Assembly (NCBI RefSeq): GCF_024752025.1
Contig: NZ_JANTPU010000001.1
Location: forward strand, 310,001 to 374,000
Direction of reading: 5' to 3'
From: Pseudidiomarina sp. CB1
GTDB lineage: Bacteria; Pseudomonadota; Gammaproteobacteria; Enterobacterales; Alteromonadaceae
Length of the DNA stretch: 64,000 nt
The notes beneath the pieces are model-generated. The model searched no databases. It was given only the letters and a program-made list of their open reading frames with translations, and had not been told where the DNA came from. The position numbers and the translations under genes were made by a program. Below are positions 37,899 to 46,580 of the stretch, piece after piece (the first letter of the stretch is position 1; every line of letters begins with the position of its first letter).

Positions 37899-38773
37899 GC
37901 CAGATACCAAGTGCAGGCGCTAAACTGCGCCAAGCAATCAAAGATGAAAGTCCACTGCAAATTGTCGGCACCATTAACGCCTATACGGCAATGATGGCTG
38001 AAAAAGTAGGGCACAAAGCGCTTTACTTATCAGGCGCTGGCGTTGCCAATGCTTCATTCGGCTTGCCCGATCTTGGCATGACGTCGTTAAACGATGTATG
38101 TGAAGATATTCGTCGTATTACTGGGGCGAGTGACTTACCTTTGTTGGTCGATGCCGATACGGGTTGGGGCGGTGCCTTTAATATTGCGCGCACTGTGAAA
38201 GAAATGACGCGTGCGGGCGCTGCAGGCTTCCACATTGAAGACCAAGTTGCCCAAAAGCGCTGTGGCCATCGGCCAAACAAAGAAATTGTTACCCAAGCCG
38301 AAATGGTAGATCGGGTAAAAGCCGCGGTTGACGCGCGTATTGACGACCAGTTCTTAATTATGGCGCGTACCGACGCATTACAACAAGAAGGCTTAGAAGC
38401 CGCAATTGAACGTGCTCAGGCCTGCGTAGACGCTGGTGCTGATGCCATTTTTGCCGAAGCTGTACACACGCTTGAACAGTATCAAGCATTCAGCAATGCG
38501 CTGAATGTTCCAGTTCTTGCTAACATTACGGAATTTGGCGCCACGCCTTTATTCAATAAACAAGAGCTTGCCGAAGTCGGTGTTGAAATGGTGCTGTATC
38601 CATTAAGTGCGTTCCGCGCCATGAACAAAGCAGCATTGAATGTTTATGAAAGCATTCTCGCTAATGGCGACCAAAAAGCGGTCGTTGATGACATGCAAAC
38701 GCGAGCGGAGTTGTACGATTTCTTGAATTATCACGCATTCGAGCAAAAACTCGATCAGTTATTTAAAAAATAA
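37895..38773 (+). CDS. prpB: Methylisocitrate lyase
   Basis: Cleaves 2-methylisocitrate to pyruvate and succinate, the last step of the methylcitrate cycle. The 292 residues match PrpB. The catalytic loop is [10 protein letters not shown] (Cys near residue 125), Mg2+ ligands are in [11 protein letters not shown], and [14 protein letters not shown] is characteristic. It overlaps the GntR gene stop. A long imperfect inverted repeat separates it from prpC. Confidence 0.97.
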   Translation: MSQIPSAGAKLRQAIKDESPLQIVGTINAYTAMMAEKVGHKALYLSGAGVANASFGLPDLGMTSLNDVCEDIRRITGASDLPLLVDADTGWGGAFNIARTVKEMTRAGAAGFHIEDQVAQKRCGHRPNKEIVTQAEMVDRVKAAVDARIDDQFLIMARTDALQQEGLEAAIERAQACVDAGADAIFAEAVHTLEQYQAFSNALNVPVLANITEFGATPLFNKQELAEVGVEMVLYPLSAFRAMNKAALNVYESILANGDQKAVVDDMQTRAELYDFLNYHAFEQKLDQLFKK

Positions 38774-38780
38774 AACCGTG

Positions 38781-38900
38781 GTTCGTCCGCTTCGCTATTC
38801 GTTCGCTGCGCTGTTCGTCCGTGCTACGCACTGTTCGGAGAAGATCGAACAGCGAGCGCAGCGAGCAGACGAACAGTGAGCGTAGCGAACGTACGAAAAA
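38781..38900. repeat. Long imperfect inverted repeat between prpB and prpC (diverged copy 3)
   Basis: About 120 bases made of repeated TTCGCT/AGCGAA units. The left half (TTCGTCCGCTTCGCTATTCG..., to 38836) and the right half (from CGAACAGCGAGCGCAGCGAG) are inverted copies with mismatches, centred near GAGAAGAT at 38838-38845. It would fold into a long hairpin inside the operon mRNA. Confidence 0.7.
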
Positions 38901-38927
38901 CGAAAAACGATTTTTAAGGAGTTAATT

Positions 38928-40052
38928 ATGGTTGATAAGAAATTAAGTGGCGCAGGTTTGCGCGGACAAGTAGCTGGTGAAACCAAACTATGTACCGTTG
39001 GGAAAAGCGGCTCGGGCTTAACTTACTACGGTTATGACATCAAAGAGTTGGCCGAAAAAGTTAGCTTTGAAGAAGTCGCTTATTTGTTAGCGCATGGCGA
39101 GTTACCGAAAGCTGATGACTTGGCAGCCTACAAAGGTCGTTTGGCGAAGTTACGTGGTTTACCACAAGCGTTGAAAGACGTGCTCGAGCGTATTCCTGCC
39201 GATGCACACCCGATGGATGTAATGCGTACCGGTTGTTCTTTCTTGGGTAACATTGAGCCAGAAGACGACTTTAGCCAAGCCGACGATAAGATTGAGCGGT
39301 TGTTGGCGGCCTTCCCAAGCATCTTGTTGTACTGGTACCACTTCAGTCACAACGGTAAACGTATTGAAACTGTGACTGATGCTGACTCTATTGGTGCGCA
39401 CTTCTTGGAGTTATTACACGGCGAAAAGCCTACTCAATTGCACGCGGACGTGATGAATACGTCACTGATTCTTTATGCAGAGCATGAGTTTAACGCTTCA
39501 ACGTTCACGGCGCGTGTTTGTGCGTCGACGTTGTCGGACATTTTCTCGTGTGTGACTGGCGCAATCGGTTCTCTACGTGGTCCATTGCATGGTGGTGCCA
39601 ACGAAGCGGCCATGGAACTCATTGAAGACATGAAAGACGCAGATGACGCTGAGCAAACCCTGATGGGCATGCTTGAGCGCAAAGAGAAAATCATGGGCTT
39701 CGGTCACGCGGTTTACCGTGAGTTTGATCCGCGTAACGACATCATCAAAGCGTGGTCAGAAAAACTCGCCAAAGAAAATGGCGATACCCGTTTGTACGAC
39801 GTCTCTGTACGTTGTGAAGAAGTCATGTGGCGCGAGAAGAAGTTGTTCCCAAATGCCGACTTTTTCCACGCTTCGGCCTATCACTTCATGGGCATTCCAA
39901 CCAAGCTGTTCACGCCAATTTTCGTGATGTCACGCGTTACCGGTTGGACTGCACACGTGAAAGAGCAACGTGCCAATAACCGTATTATTCGTCCGAGTGC
40001 TGACTATATTGGTCCAGAGCCACGTCCAGTACCAACACTGAACGAACGCTAA
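38928..40052 (+). CDS. prpC: 2-methylcitrate synthase
   Basis: Condenses propionyl-CoA with oxaloacetate. The 374-residue citrate-synthase-fold enzyme shows GGANEAAMEL with the catalytic His nearby (PLHGGAN), the second His in GFGHAVYREFDPR and the catalytic Asp in the FHASAYHFMGIP region. The PrpC-type opening (LSGAGLRGQVAGETKLCTV) separates it from GltA. AAGGAG lies nine bases upstream. Second enzyme gene of the operon. Confidence 0.96.
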   Translation: MVDKKLSGAGLRGQVAGETKLCTVGKSGSGLTYYGYDIKELAEKVSFEEVAYLLAHGELPKADDLAAYKGRLAKLRGLPQALKDVLERIPADAHPMDVMRTGCSFLGNIEPEDDFSQADDKIERLLAAFPSILLYWYHFSHNGKRIETVTDADSIGAHFLELLHGEKPTQLHADVMNTSLILYAEHEFNASTFTARVCASTLSDIFSCVTGAIGSLRGPLHGGANEAAMELIEDMKDADDAEQTLMGMLERKEKIMGFGHAVYREFDPRNDIIKAWSEKLAKENGDTRLYDVSVRCEEVMWREKKLFPNADFFHASAYHFMGIPTKLFTPIFVMSRVTGWTAHVKEQRANNRIIRPSADYIGPEPRPVPTLNER

Positions 40053-40063
40053 GGAGCCGTTGC

Positions 40064-42664
40064 ATGTTTAATGAGAGCTACCGCGCGCAGCTGCCCGGTA
40101 CCTCGCTGATGTACTATGACACGCGTAAAGCGGTCAACGACATCGAGCCAGGTGCCTACGACAAACTGCCCTACAGTTCGCGGATTTTTGCCGAGAATTT
40201 GGTGCGTCGTTGTGAGCCAGCTGAGCTCACTGACGCACTCAGTCAGCTGATATATCGCAAACGTGATATCGACTTTCCTTGGTTCCCAGCGCGTGTCGTG
40301 TGTCATGACATACTTGGCCAGACAGCGTTAGTTGACTTGGCTGGCTTGCGTGATGCGATCGCCGAAAAAGGCGGTGACCCAGCGAAAGTAAATCCCGTGG
40401 TGCCAACACAGTTGATCGTTGACCATTCATTGGCAGTTGAACATGCGGGTTTTGAAAAGGACGCGTTTGAAAAGAACCGCGCCATCGAAGACCGTCGCAA
40501 CGATGACCGTTTCCACTTTATTAATTGGACCAAAACGGCCTTTAAAAACGTCGATGTGATTCCTCCTGGGAACGGCATCATGCACCAAATTAACCTGGAG
40601 AAAATGTCGCCGGTGGTGCAAGTGCGTGACGGCGTGGCATTTGCCGATACCTGCGTAGGGACTGATAGCCATACCCCAATGGTTGATGCCTTAGGCGTTA
40701 TCTCGGTTGGCGTAGGTGGTCTCGAAGCCGAAAGCGTGATGCTAGGTCGTGCCTCTTACATGCGCTTGCCCGACATCGTCGGTGTTGAGCTTAAAGGAAG
40801 ACTGCGTCCAGGTATCACGGGTACCGACTTAGTGTTGGCATTGACTGAGTTCTTGCGTAAAGAACGTGTGGTCGGCGCTTACTTGGAGTTCTACGGTGAA
40901 GGTGCTGACGCGCTTACCGTGGGTGACCGTGCAACCATTTCGAATATGACGCCAGAGTATGGTGCAACGGCCGCGATGTTCTACATCGATGACCAAACCA
41001 TCGATTACTTGAAGCTGACGGGCCGTGACGACGAGCAGGTGAAGTTGGTCGAGAAGTTCGCCAAGGAAACCGGTTTGTGGAGCGATAGCCTGAAAACCGC
41101 GGAATACGAGCGCGTGCTGACGTTTGACTTGAGCAAGGTTGAGCGTAACTTAGCGGGACCGTCGAACCCGCATGCGTTGCTGCCCGCTAACGAATTAGCG
41201 CAGCGTGGTGTAGCGCAGCATATGGATGCACCGGAAGACGGTTTGATGCCAGACGGTGCTTGTATTATTGCGGCGATCACGAGCTGTACGAACACTTCGA
41301 ATCCACGCAACATGATTGCGGCGGGTTTGATTGCTCGCAATGCCAATAAACTGGGCTTAACCCGCAAACCGTGGGTGAAAAGCTCGCTGGCGCCGGGTTC
41401 AAAAACCGTGAAAATGTACCTAGAAGAAGCCAACCTATTGCCGGAACTGGAAGAGCTTGGCTTTGGGGTAGTTGCGTTCGCATGTACGACCTGTAACGGT
41501 ATGAGCGGAGCTTTGGATCCGAAGATCCAGCAAGAAATTATTGACCGCGATTTGTATTCAACAGCGGTACTTTCCGGCAACCGTAACTTTGACGGGCGTA
41601 TTCACCCATATGCCAAGCAAGCGTTCTTAGCGTCACCGCCTTTGGTTGTGGCCTATGCAATTGCCGGTACGATTCGCTTTGATATCGAGAAAGACCCACT
41701 TGGCTTTGATGAGCAAGGAAATCCAATTACCTTGAAAGACATCTGGCCAAGCGACGAAGAGATCGATGCGATTGTGAAGGCTGCGGTGAAACCAGAGCAG
41801 TTTCGCAAGGTTTACGACCCGATGTTCAGCTTGTCAGTGGATTACGGCGAACAGAACAATCCGTTGTATGACTGGCGGCCAATGAGTACTTATATCCGCC
41901 GTCCACCGTATTGGGAAGGTCAGATGGCCTCTGAGAACAAGCTCAAGGGCTTGCGTCCATTAGCGGTGCTGGGTGACAACATCACCACCGACCATTTGTC
42001 GCCGTCCAATGCGATCTTGGCCGACAGTGCTGCGGGTGAGTACTTAACTAAGATGGGCGTACCAGAAGAAGACTTCAACTCTTATGCGACTCACCGCGGT
42101 GATCACTTGACCGCGCAGAGGGCTACCTTTGCCAACCCAAAACTGTTTAACGAAATGGTGCGGGACGAGAACGGTGAAGTGATTCAAGGTTCACTGGCGC
42201 GCGTCGAGCCCGAAGGCAAAGTGATGCGCATGTGGGAAGCTATTGAAACCTACATGGAACGTAAGCAGCCGTTGATTATTGTTGCCGGTGCTGACTACGG
42301 TCAAGGCTCATCACGTGACTGGGCCGCGAAAGGTGTACGCCTTGCTGGCGTTGAGTGCATTGTCGCTGAAGGCTTTGAGCGTATTCACCGCACCAACCTG
42401 ATTGGTATGGGGGTATTGCCGCTGGAGTTTGCCGCTGGCACTACGCGCAAAACACTTAACCTTGACGGTACCGAAACCTACGATGTGAAGGGTGACATCG
42501 CCCCAGGTGCGACCATGACTTTGATCATTCACCGCGCCAACGGCGAAAGCCTAGAAGTACCAGTGAAGTGTCGTCTCGATACCTTTGAAGAAGTGTCGAT
42601 TTACTCGGCCGGCGGTGTCCTGCAACGTTTCGCACAGGACTTTCTTGAAGCAGAAGCGAGCTAA
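40064..42664 (+). CDS. acnD: Fe/S-dependent 2-methylisocitrate dehydratase AcnD
   Basis: Aconitase-like dehydratase of 866 residues that converts 2-methylcitrate to 2-methyl-cis-aconitate. The [4Fe-4S] ligands are visible in ITSCTNTSNP (first Cys) and FACTTCNGMSG (Cys pair). The swivel domain contains GADYGQGSSRDWAAKG, with the active-site Ser and Arg. AcnD works with PrpF, which is encoded next, and together they replace PrpD. Eleven bases separate it from prpC. Confidence 0.96.
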   Translation: MFNESYRAQLPGTSLMYYDTRKAVNDIEPGAYDKLPYSSRIFAENLVRRCEPAELTDALSQLIYRKRDIDFPWFPARVVCHDILGQTALVDLAGLRDAIAEKGGDPAKVNPVVPTQLIVDHSLAVEHAGFEKDAFEKNRAIEDRRNDDRFHFINWTKTAFKNVDVIPPGNGIMHQINLEKMSPVVQVRDGVAFADTCVGTDSHTPMVDALGVISVGVGGLEAESVMLGRASYMRLPDIVGVELKGRLRPGITGTDLVLALTEFLRKERVVGAYLEFYGEGADALTVGDRATISNMTPEYGATAAMFYIDDQTIDYLKLTGRDDEQVKLVEKFAKETGLWSDSLKTAEYERVLTFDLSKVERNLAGPSNPHALLPANELAQRGVAQHMDAPEDGLMPDGACIIAAITSCTNTSNPRNMIAAGLIARNANKLGLTRKPWVKSSLAPGSKTVKMYLEEANLLPELEELGFGVVAFACTTCNGMSGALDPKIQQEIIDRDLYSTAVLSGNRNFDGRIHPYAKQAFLASPPLVVAYAIAGTIRFDIEKDPLGFDEQGNPITLKDIWPSDEEIDAIVKAAVKPEQFRKVYDPMFSLSVDYGEQNNPLYDWRPMSTYIRRPPYWEGQMASENKLKGLRPLAVLGDNITTDHLSPSNAILADSAAGEYLTKMGVPEEDFNSYATHRGDHLTAQRATFANPKLFNEMVRDENGEVIQGSLARVEPEGKVMRMWEAIETYMERKQPLIIVAGADYGQGSSRDWAAKGVRLAGVECIVAEGFERIHRTNLIGMGVLPLEFAAGTTRKTLNLDGTETYDVKGDIAPGATMTLIIHRANGESLEVPVKCRLDTFEEVSIYSAGGVLQRFAQDFLEAEAS

Positions 42665-42668
42665 ACCT

Positions 42669-43859
42669 ATGAGTTCTGTAAAGGCTTTTGCCCCGCAAAT
42701 CAAAATTCCCGCCACCTATATGCGTGGCGGGACTTCGAAAGGGGTGTTTTTTCGTCTCGATGATTTACCTGCCGAGGCGCAACAGCCTGGTGCTGCACGC
42801 GACCAGCTGTTGTTGCGCGTGATCGGTAGCCCTGATCCTTACGGTAAGCACACCGACGGGATGGGCGGCGCAACGTCAAGCACTAGTAAAACGGTGATTT
42901 TGTCGCGTTCAGAGCGCCCAGATCATGACGTTGATTACTTGTTCGGTCAGGTCTCGATAGATAAACCATTTATCGATTGGAGCGGTAACTGCGGGAATTT
43001 AACCGCTGCCGTAGGCTCGTTCGCCATCAGTAATGGTTTGATTGATCCGGCTCAAGTACCCGAAAACGGTATTTGTACTGTGCGTATTTGGCAAGCCAAC
43101 ATTGAGAAAACTATTGTTGCCCGTGTGCCAATGACCAATGGCGAAGTGCAAGAAACCGGTGACTTTGAGCTGGACGGTGTGACTTTCCCAGCTGCCGAGG
43201 TGCAGGTTGAGTTTATGGACCCTGCTGCCGGTGAGGGCGCTATGTTCCCTACTGGTAATGTGGTTGATAGCTTTACGGTGCCGGGTTTGGGTGAACTCGA
43301 AGCGACCTTTATCAACGCAGGTATTCCGACCATTTTCGTGAAGGCCGATGCCATTGGTTACAAAGGTACAGAGTTACAGGGTGCGATCAACGAAGATCCG
43401 CAAGCACTGCAAATGTTCGAAAGCTTGCGTGCCCATGGTGCAGTGAAAATGGGCTTGATTGACGATGTGGCTGAGGCTGCGAATCGCCAGCATACGCCGA
43501 AAATAGCTTTTGTGGCGCCGCCTCAGGACTATTTAGCATCGAGCGGAAAGCAGATTCATGCAACGGACATTGATGTATTAGTGCGCGCTATGTCCATGAG
43601 TAAGCTTCACCATGCCATGATGGGTACAGCTGCGGTGGCGATTGCTGCAGCTGCTGCTGTCCCTGGCACCTTGGTGAACTTAGCTGCCGGTGGCGGCGAT
43701 CGTACCTCGATTCGTTTTGGCCATCCGTCGGGCACCTTGCAAGTCGGTTCTGAAGCCCAGCAAGTTAATGGCGAATGGACCGTCACCAAAGCAATTATGA
43801 GCCGCAGCGCGCGGGTCTTAATGGAAGGTTGGGTAAGGGTGCCAGGTGGTTGCTTCTAA
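42669..43859 (+). CDS. prpF: 2-methylaconitate cis-trans isomerase PrpF
   Basis: PrpF isomerises the trans form of 2-methylaconitate so that aconitase can finish the conversion in the AcnD pathway. The 396 residues begin, from the ATG at 42669, with the signature IPATYMRGGTSKGVFF, and contain DWSGNCGNLTAAVG with an active-site Cys and the GMGGATSSTSKTV loop. The diaminopimelate-epimerase fold family matches well. It ends in a TAATG overlap with ychJ. Confidence 0.95.
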   Translation: MSSVKAFAPQIKIPATYMRGGTSKGVFFRLDDLPAEAQQPGAARDQLLLRVIGSPDPYGKHTDGMGGATSSTSKTVILSRSERPDHDVDYLFGQVSIDKPFIDWSGNCGNLTAAVGSFAISNGLIDPAQVPENGICTVRIWQANIEKTIVARVPMTNGEVQETGDFELDGVTFPAAEVQVEFMDPAAGEGAMFPTGNVVDSFTVPGLGELEATFINAGIPTIFVKADAIGYKGTELQGAINEDPQALQMFESLRAHGAVKMGLIDDVAEAANRQHTPKIAFVAPPQDYLASSGKQIHATDIDVLVRAMSMSKLHHAMMGTAAVAIAAAAAVPGTLVNLAAGGGDRTSIRFGHPSGTLQVGSEAQQVNGEWTVTKAIMSRSARVLMEGWVRVPGGCF

Positions 43860-44260
43860 TGGCCTTTAAAGCACCAAAAAAATGCCCCTGTGGCAATGGC
43901 TTGTACCGCAAGTGTTGTGGTCGTTTTCACCCGCTTTTCGCGGGTGAGAATGCCGCTGTGCCGAAAAATGTGGAGCAGCTTATGCGTTCGCGGTACAGTG
44001 CGTTCGCACTTGGCATGTTCGACTACCTACTTGATACGTGGCACCCCAGCACGCGTCCGAGCGAGTTAGATTTCAGTGATAGCCCCAAGTGGCTGCAACT
44101 GGATATCTACAATGCCGAACAAAGCGGTGACGAGGGCAGCGTCCACTTTTGCGCCTACTTTCAGTTTGATGGCGAAGTAGGCGAGCACGAAGAGTTGTCT
44201 GAGTTCGTGCGCGAAGGTGGCCGCTGGTATTACCTCAAGCCAATTGAAAGCCTAAATTAA
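43859..44260 (+). CDS. ychJ: YchJ family SEC-C protein
   Basis: A 133-residue UPF0225/YchJ protein. The N-terminal zinc-binding SEC-C motif (CPCGNGLYRKCCGRFH, C-x-C-x8-CC type) is followed by a cystatin-like fold with RSRYSAFALGMFDYLLDTWHP. Its start overlaps the prpF stop (TAATG), so it may be translated from the prp transcript. Function not known. Its last codons overlap the remnant of a parE gene on the other strand. Confidence 0.88.
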   Translation: MAFKAPKKCPCGNGLYRKCCGRFHPLFAGENAAVPKNVEQLMRSRYSAFALGMFDYLLDTWHPSTRPSELDFSDSPKWLQLDIYNAEQSGDEGSVHFCAYFQFDGEVGEHEELSEFVREGGRWYYLKPIESLN

Positions 44261-44361
44261 AGCCATCGTTCGGCTGCTTGCTCGCCATAATGGATGACGC
44301 TGTATTCATAAATACGGCGTAAATCTTCTTTTGCGGCATTAGCGAGTTGATAAAGAGCCAT
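44257..44361 (-). pseudogene. Truncated ParE toxin
   Basis: A 34-codon frame with the typical N-terminus of a ParE/RelE toxin (ANAAKEDLRRIYEYS, then YGEQAAERWL), ending at a stop within the ychJ 3' end. Intact ParE proteins have about 95-100 residues, so the beta-sheet and active end are missing. It lies five bases after the ParD gene, in the right order and orientation for a parDE operon. I read it as a 5' remnant of a deleted toxin gene. Confidence 0.75.
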
Positions 44362-44366
44362 CGTAT

Positions 44367-44606
44367 CTAACTAGTTTTTTTCGCGAGATCGCGCTTAAAT
44401 TCACGCAAAATGTCGTCTTCTGATTGCGAAGTAAAACCACTAAGTTCGGCTGTCGCTAACTTTTCATTTACCATCTCAACTCGACGCGCACGTCGGATGA
44501 GGTCATTAATCAATTCGCTTTTACTGGCATATTCGCCAGTCAATTCAACGTGTTTACGTAACCAAAGGTCGTTTTGCTCAGTAAGAGTGATACTTTGACG
44601 CGTCAT
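44367..44606 (-). CDS. parD: ParD-type antitoxin, orphan
   Basis: A 79-residue ribbon-helix-helix antitoxin (CC2985/ParD family). RHH part: TRQSITLTEQNDLWLRKHVE with YASKSELINDLIRRARR. The C-terminal toxin-binding tail (SQSEDDILREFKRDLAKKTS) is intact. The start is the ATG at 44606. The partner toxin downstream is truncated, yet the operator upstream is well preserved, so the protein may now act only as a self-repressing DNA-binding protein or neutralise toxins from elsewhere. Confidence 0.85.
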   Translation of the reverse strand: MTRQSITLTEQNDLWLRKHVELTGEYASKSELINDLIRRARRVEMVNEKLATAELSGFTSQSEDDILREFKRDLAKKTS

Positions 44607-44629
44607 TTTTAAACCCCTCAATCATTTAG

Positions 44630-44653
44630 GTGTGGTGTAAATTTACACCGCAC
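44630..44653. promoter_or_regulatory. Operator of the parD operon
   Basis: A 24-base palindrome (GTGTGGTGTAAA / TTTACACCGCAC) with a single mismatched pair lies 24 bases upstream of parD. The core GGTGTAAATTTACACC is perfect. It fits autoregulation by an RHH antitoxin. Confidence 0.7.
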
Positions 44654-44674
44654 CCGTGAATTAGGCACGATGGG

Positions 44675-45931
44675 TTAACGTCTAAAAGGTTGGCGCTGGC
44701 CATAGGTGAGCGTGCGCCAGAGCCACTCACACGGGCCGAAGCGGAAGCGGTTGAGCCACCACTTGCTCATAGGCAATTGCAGCAGCCATAAGCCAATTGC
44801 TAAGGCTGTCGCCATGCTGCGACTGATTTCACCATACATCGCGAAACCGTAGCCATAAAACAAGGTGGTAAAGACAATCGAATGCATCAAGTAGTTCGTG
44901 AGTGCCATGCGGCCAGCGGGGGCGAGATGGCGCAGCCAATGTTCACGTTTGGCGCGTTGCGCACCGCGTAAAGCGAGGGCGATAATACTCATGTAAGCGA
45001 AACACAAGCCAAGACTGGCGACTGCCGCAATGGTAAAACCAAATGCCGAGTCAAGGTTAGGTAATAGCATGTTCGGGTTGGTGTTATAGAACCCCGTGTA
45101 CAACGCTGCTGGTAAGCCCAGCAGTAGGCCCCAACGGAGTAGGTGTTTGTAAGCTGTGGGGTGTTTATCGAATGAAGTGAACACGCCACTGCGGGCAAAG
45201 CTTGCGCCGATCAAGAATATACCCAGCAAGGTCGGCAAAAAGAAGAACATACCTCCTGTGCCGTACATTTTACTTAATTCCTCGCTGCGGATGTCGATAA
45301 TTTGTTGCCAGCTTCCTTCGGCGTAGATCGTGTTCGCTTGTACAACGAAGTCTTTGATCGCAGCTTGGCTTTGCCGCATATCGGTGAGAACTTCATTTGC
45401 TGTCGCAGGATCTTGTAAGGCAAAGTGAAGGCCGACGGCTGCAAGCCAAACCACGATAATAGGGAGCAAATAAATACCGATCCCCCACTTCCATAAGCTC
45501 TGTGCTGGTTTGTTGATAAAAAGCACCAAGAAAAGTGCACAAATGGCATAGGTGAGTAAGATATCACCACCCCAGAAAAAGTAGATATGCAGCCAACCGA
45601 ATAGCGCCAGAACGGATGCGCGTCGCAGAAATAAGAGGCGAGGGCGCGGGTGCTGTTTTTCCTTGGCGCGGTCACAGAAAATCACAAAGCCAATACCGAA
45701 CAACAGCGAAAACATGGTGTAGAACTTACCTTGCACAAAGGTAAATACCGTCCAGCCGACGCCTTTATCGATTCCCTCAAGCGATTGGTCCAAGCCGAAT
45801 AACATAGCGGTCATCGGCCGTTGAAAGTACTCGATATTCATCAACAGGATGCCGAGCAGGGCAAAACCACGAATCACATCAAGCATTTGAATGCGTTCGC
45901 GTTGAGTAATAGGGCTAGTAAGGGCAGTCAT
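44675..45931 (-). CDS. DUF418 (YeiB-like) membrane protein
   Basis: A 418-residue multi-pass protein. The opening RIQMLDVIRGFALLGILLMNIEYF and the C-terminal APAGRMALTNYLMHS segment with WLNRFRFGPCEWLWRTLTYG are the signature of DUF418/YeiB. About ten hydrophobic helices are present. The family is thought to transport or transfer acyl or small molecules; nothing specific can be said here. Lone gene, divergent from tspO. Confidence 0.88.
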   Translation of the reverse strand: MTALTSPITQRERIQMLDVIRGFALLGILLMNIEYFQRPMTAMLFGLDQSLEGIDKGVGWTVFTFVQGKFYTMFSLLFGIGFVIFCDRAKEKQHPRPRLLFLRRASVLALFGWLHIYFFWGGDILLTYAICALFLVLFINKPAQSLWKWGIGIYLLPIIVVWLAAVGLHFALQDPATANEVLTDMRQSQAAIKDFVVQANTIYAEGSWQQIIDIRSEELSKMYGTGGMFFFLPTLLGIFLIGASFARSGVFTSFDKHPTAYKHLLRWGLLLGLPAALYTGFYNTNPNMLLPNLDSAFGFTIAAVASLGLCFAYMSIIALALRGAQRAKREHWLRHLAPAGRMALTNYLMHSIVFTTLFYGYGFAMYGEISRSMATALAIGLWLLQLPMSKWWLNRFRFGPCEWLWRTLTYGQRQPFRR

Positions 45932-46085
45932 GGGGTATTCTCTTGTTGTTTTTACGGAAATAAGCTTAGACGCTTTTGGGTAATTGACAACCTGAACTTA
46001 ATTGACTGAAAACTCGTAATTTAAGGGCGATTAGCTAGACTAAAAAGAAGATTCGCAGAGCAATAATGATAACAAGGAACAACTT

Positions 46086-46574
46086 ATGCCTGTTATGAAA
46101 CAAATTGGTGGATTGTTGGCGTGGTTAGCGCTGTCATTTGTGGTGGCGGCAATAGGTGGTTGGGGCTCAGCTAATGCCCCCGTGTTTTATCGTGAATTAA
46201 TGCTGCCAAGTTGGGCGCCATCGGCATGGTTATTTGGGCCGGTTTGGACGGCTTTGTATACCATGATGGCGATTTCTGCATGGTTAATTTGGCGCGAGTT
46301 TGGTTTTAAAGATCAAGCTAAACGCGCGTTACAAGTGAACTTTATACAGTTGGCGCTGAATATGCTGTGGAGCTGGTTGTTTTTTGCTTGGTACTTGGGT
46401 GCGATCAGCTTTGTTGAAATCATTCTATTGTGGGGCGCGATCGTGGCCACCATTGTGTTGTATTGGCGGCTCAATAAAGCAGCAGCTATCTTGTTACTGC
46501 CTTATTTAGCATGGGTGACGTTTGCCGCGTTTCTAAACTTTAGCATTTGGCAGCTTAACCCTGGCACGCTCTAG
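46086..46574 (+). CDS. tspO: TspO/MBR family tryptophan-rich sensory protein
   Basis: A 162-residue protein with five hydrophobic helices and the family landmarks: LMLPSWAPSAWLFGPVWTALYTMMAISAWLIW, the NMLWSWLFF stretch and AFLNFSIWQLN at the end. TspO proteins bind porphyrins and affect tetrapyrrole and oxidative-stress responses. The usual partner genes (photolyase, transcriptional regulators) are absent. AAGGA lies near the ATG. Confidence 0.9.
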   Translation: MPVMKQIGGLLAWLALSFVVAAIGGWGSANAPVFYRELMLPSWAPSAWLFGPVWTALYTMMAISAWLIWREFGFKDQAKRALQVNFIQLALNMLWSWLFFAWYLGAISFVEIILLWGAIVATIVLYWRLNKAAAILLLPYLAWVTFAAFLNFSIWQLNPGTL

Positions 46575-46580
46575 CCACCG

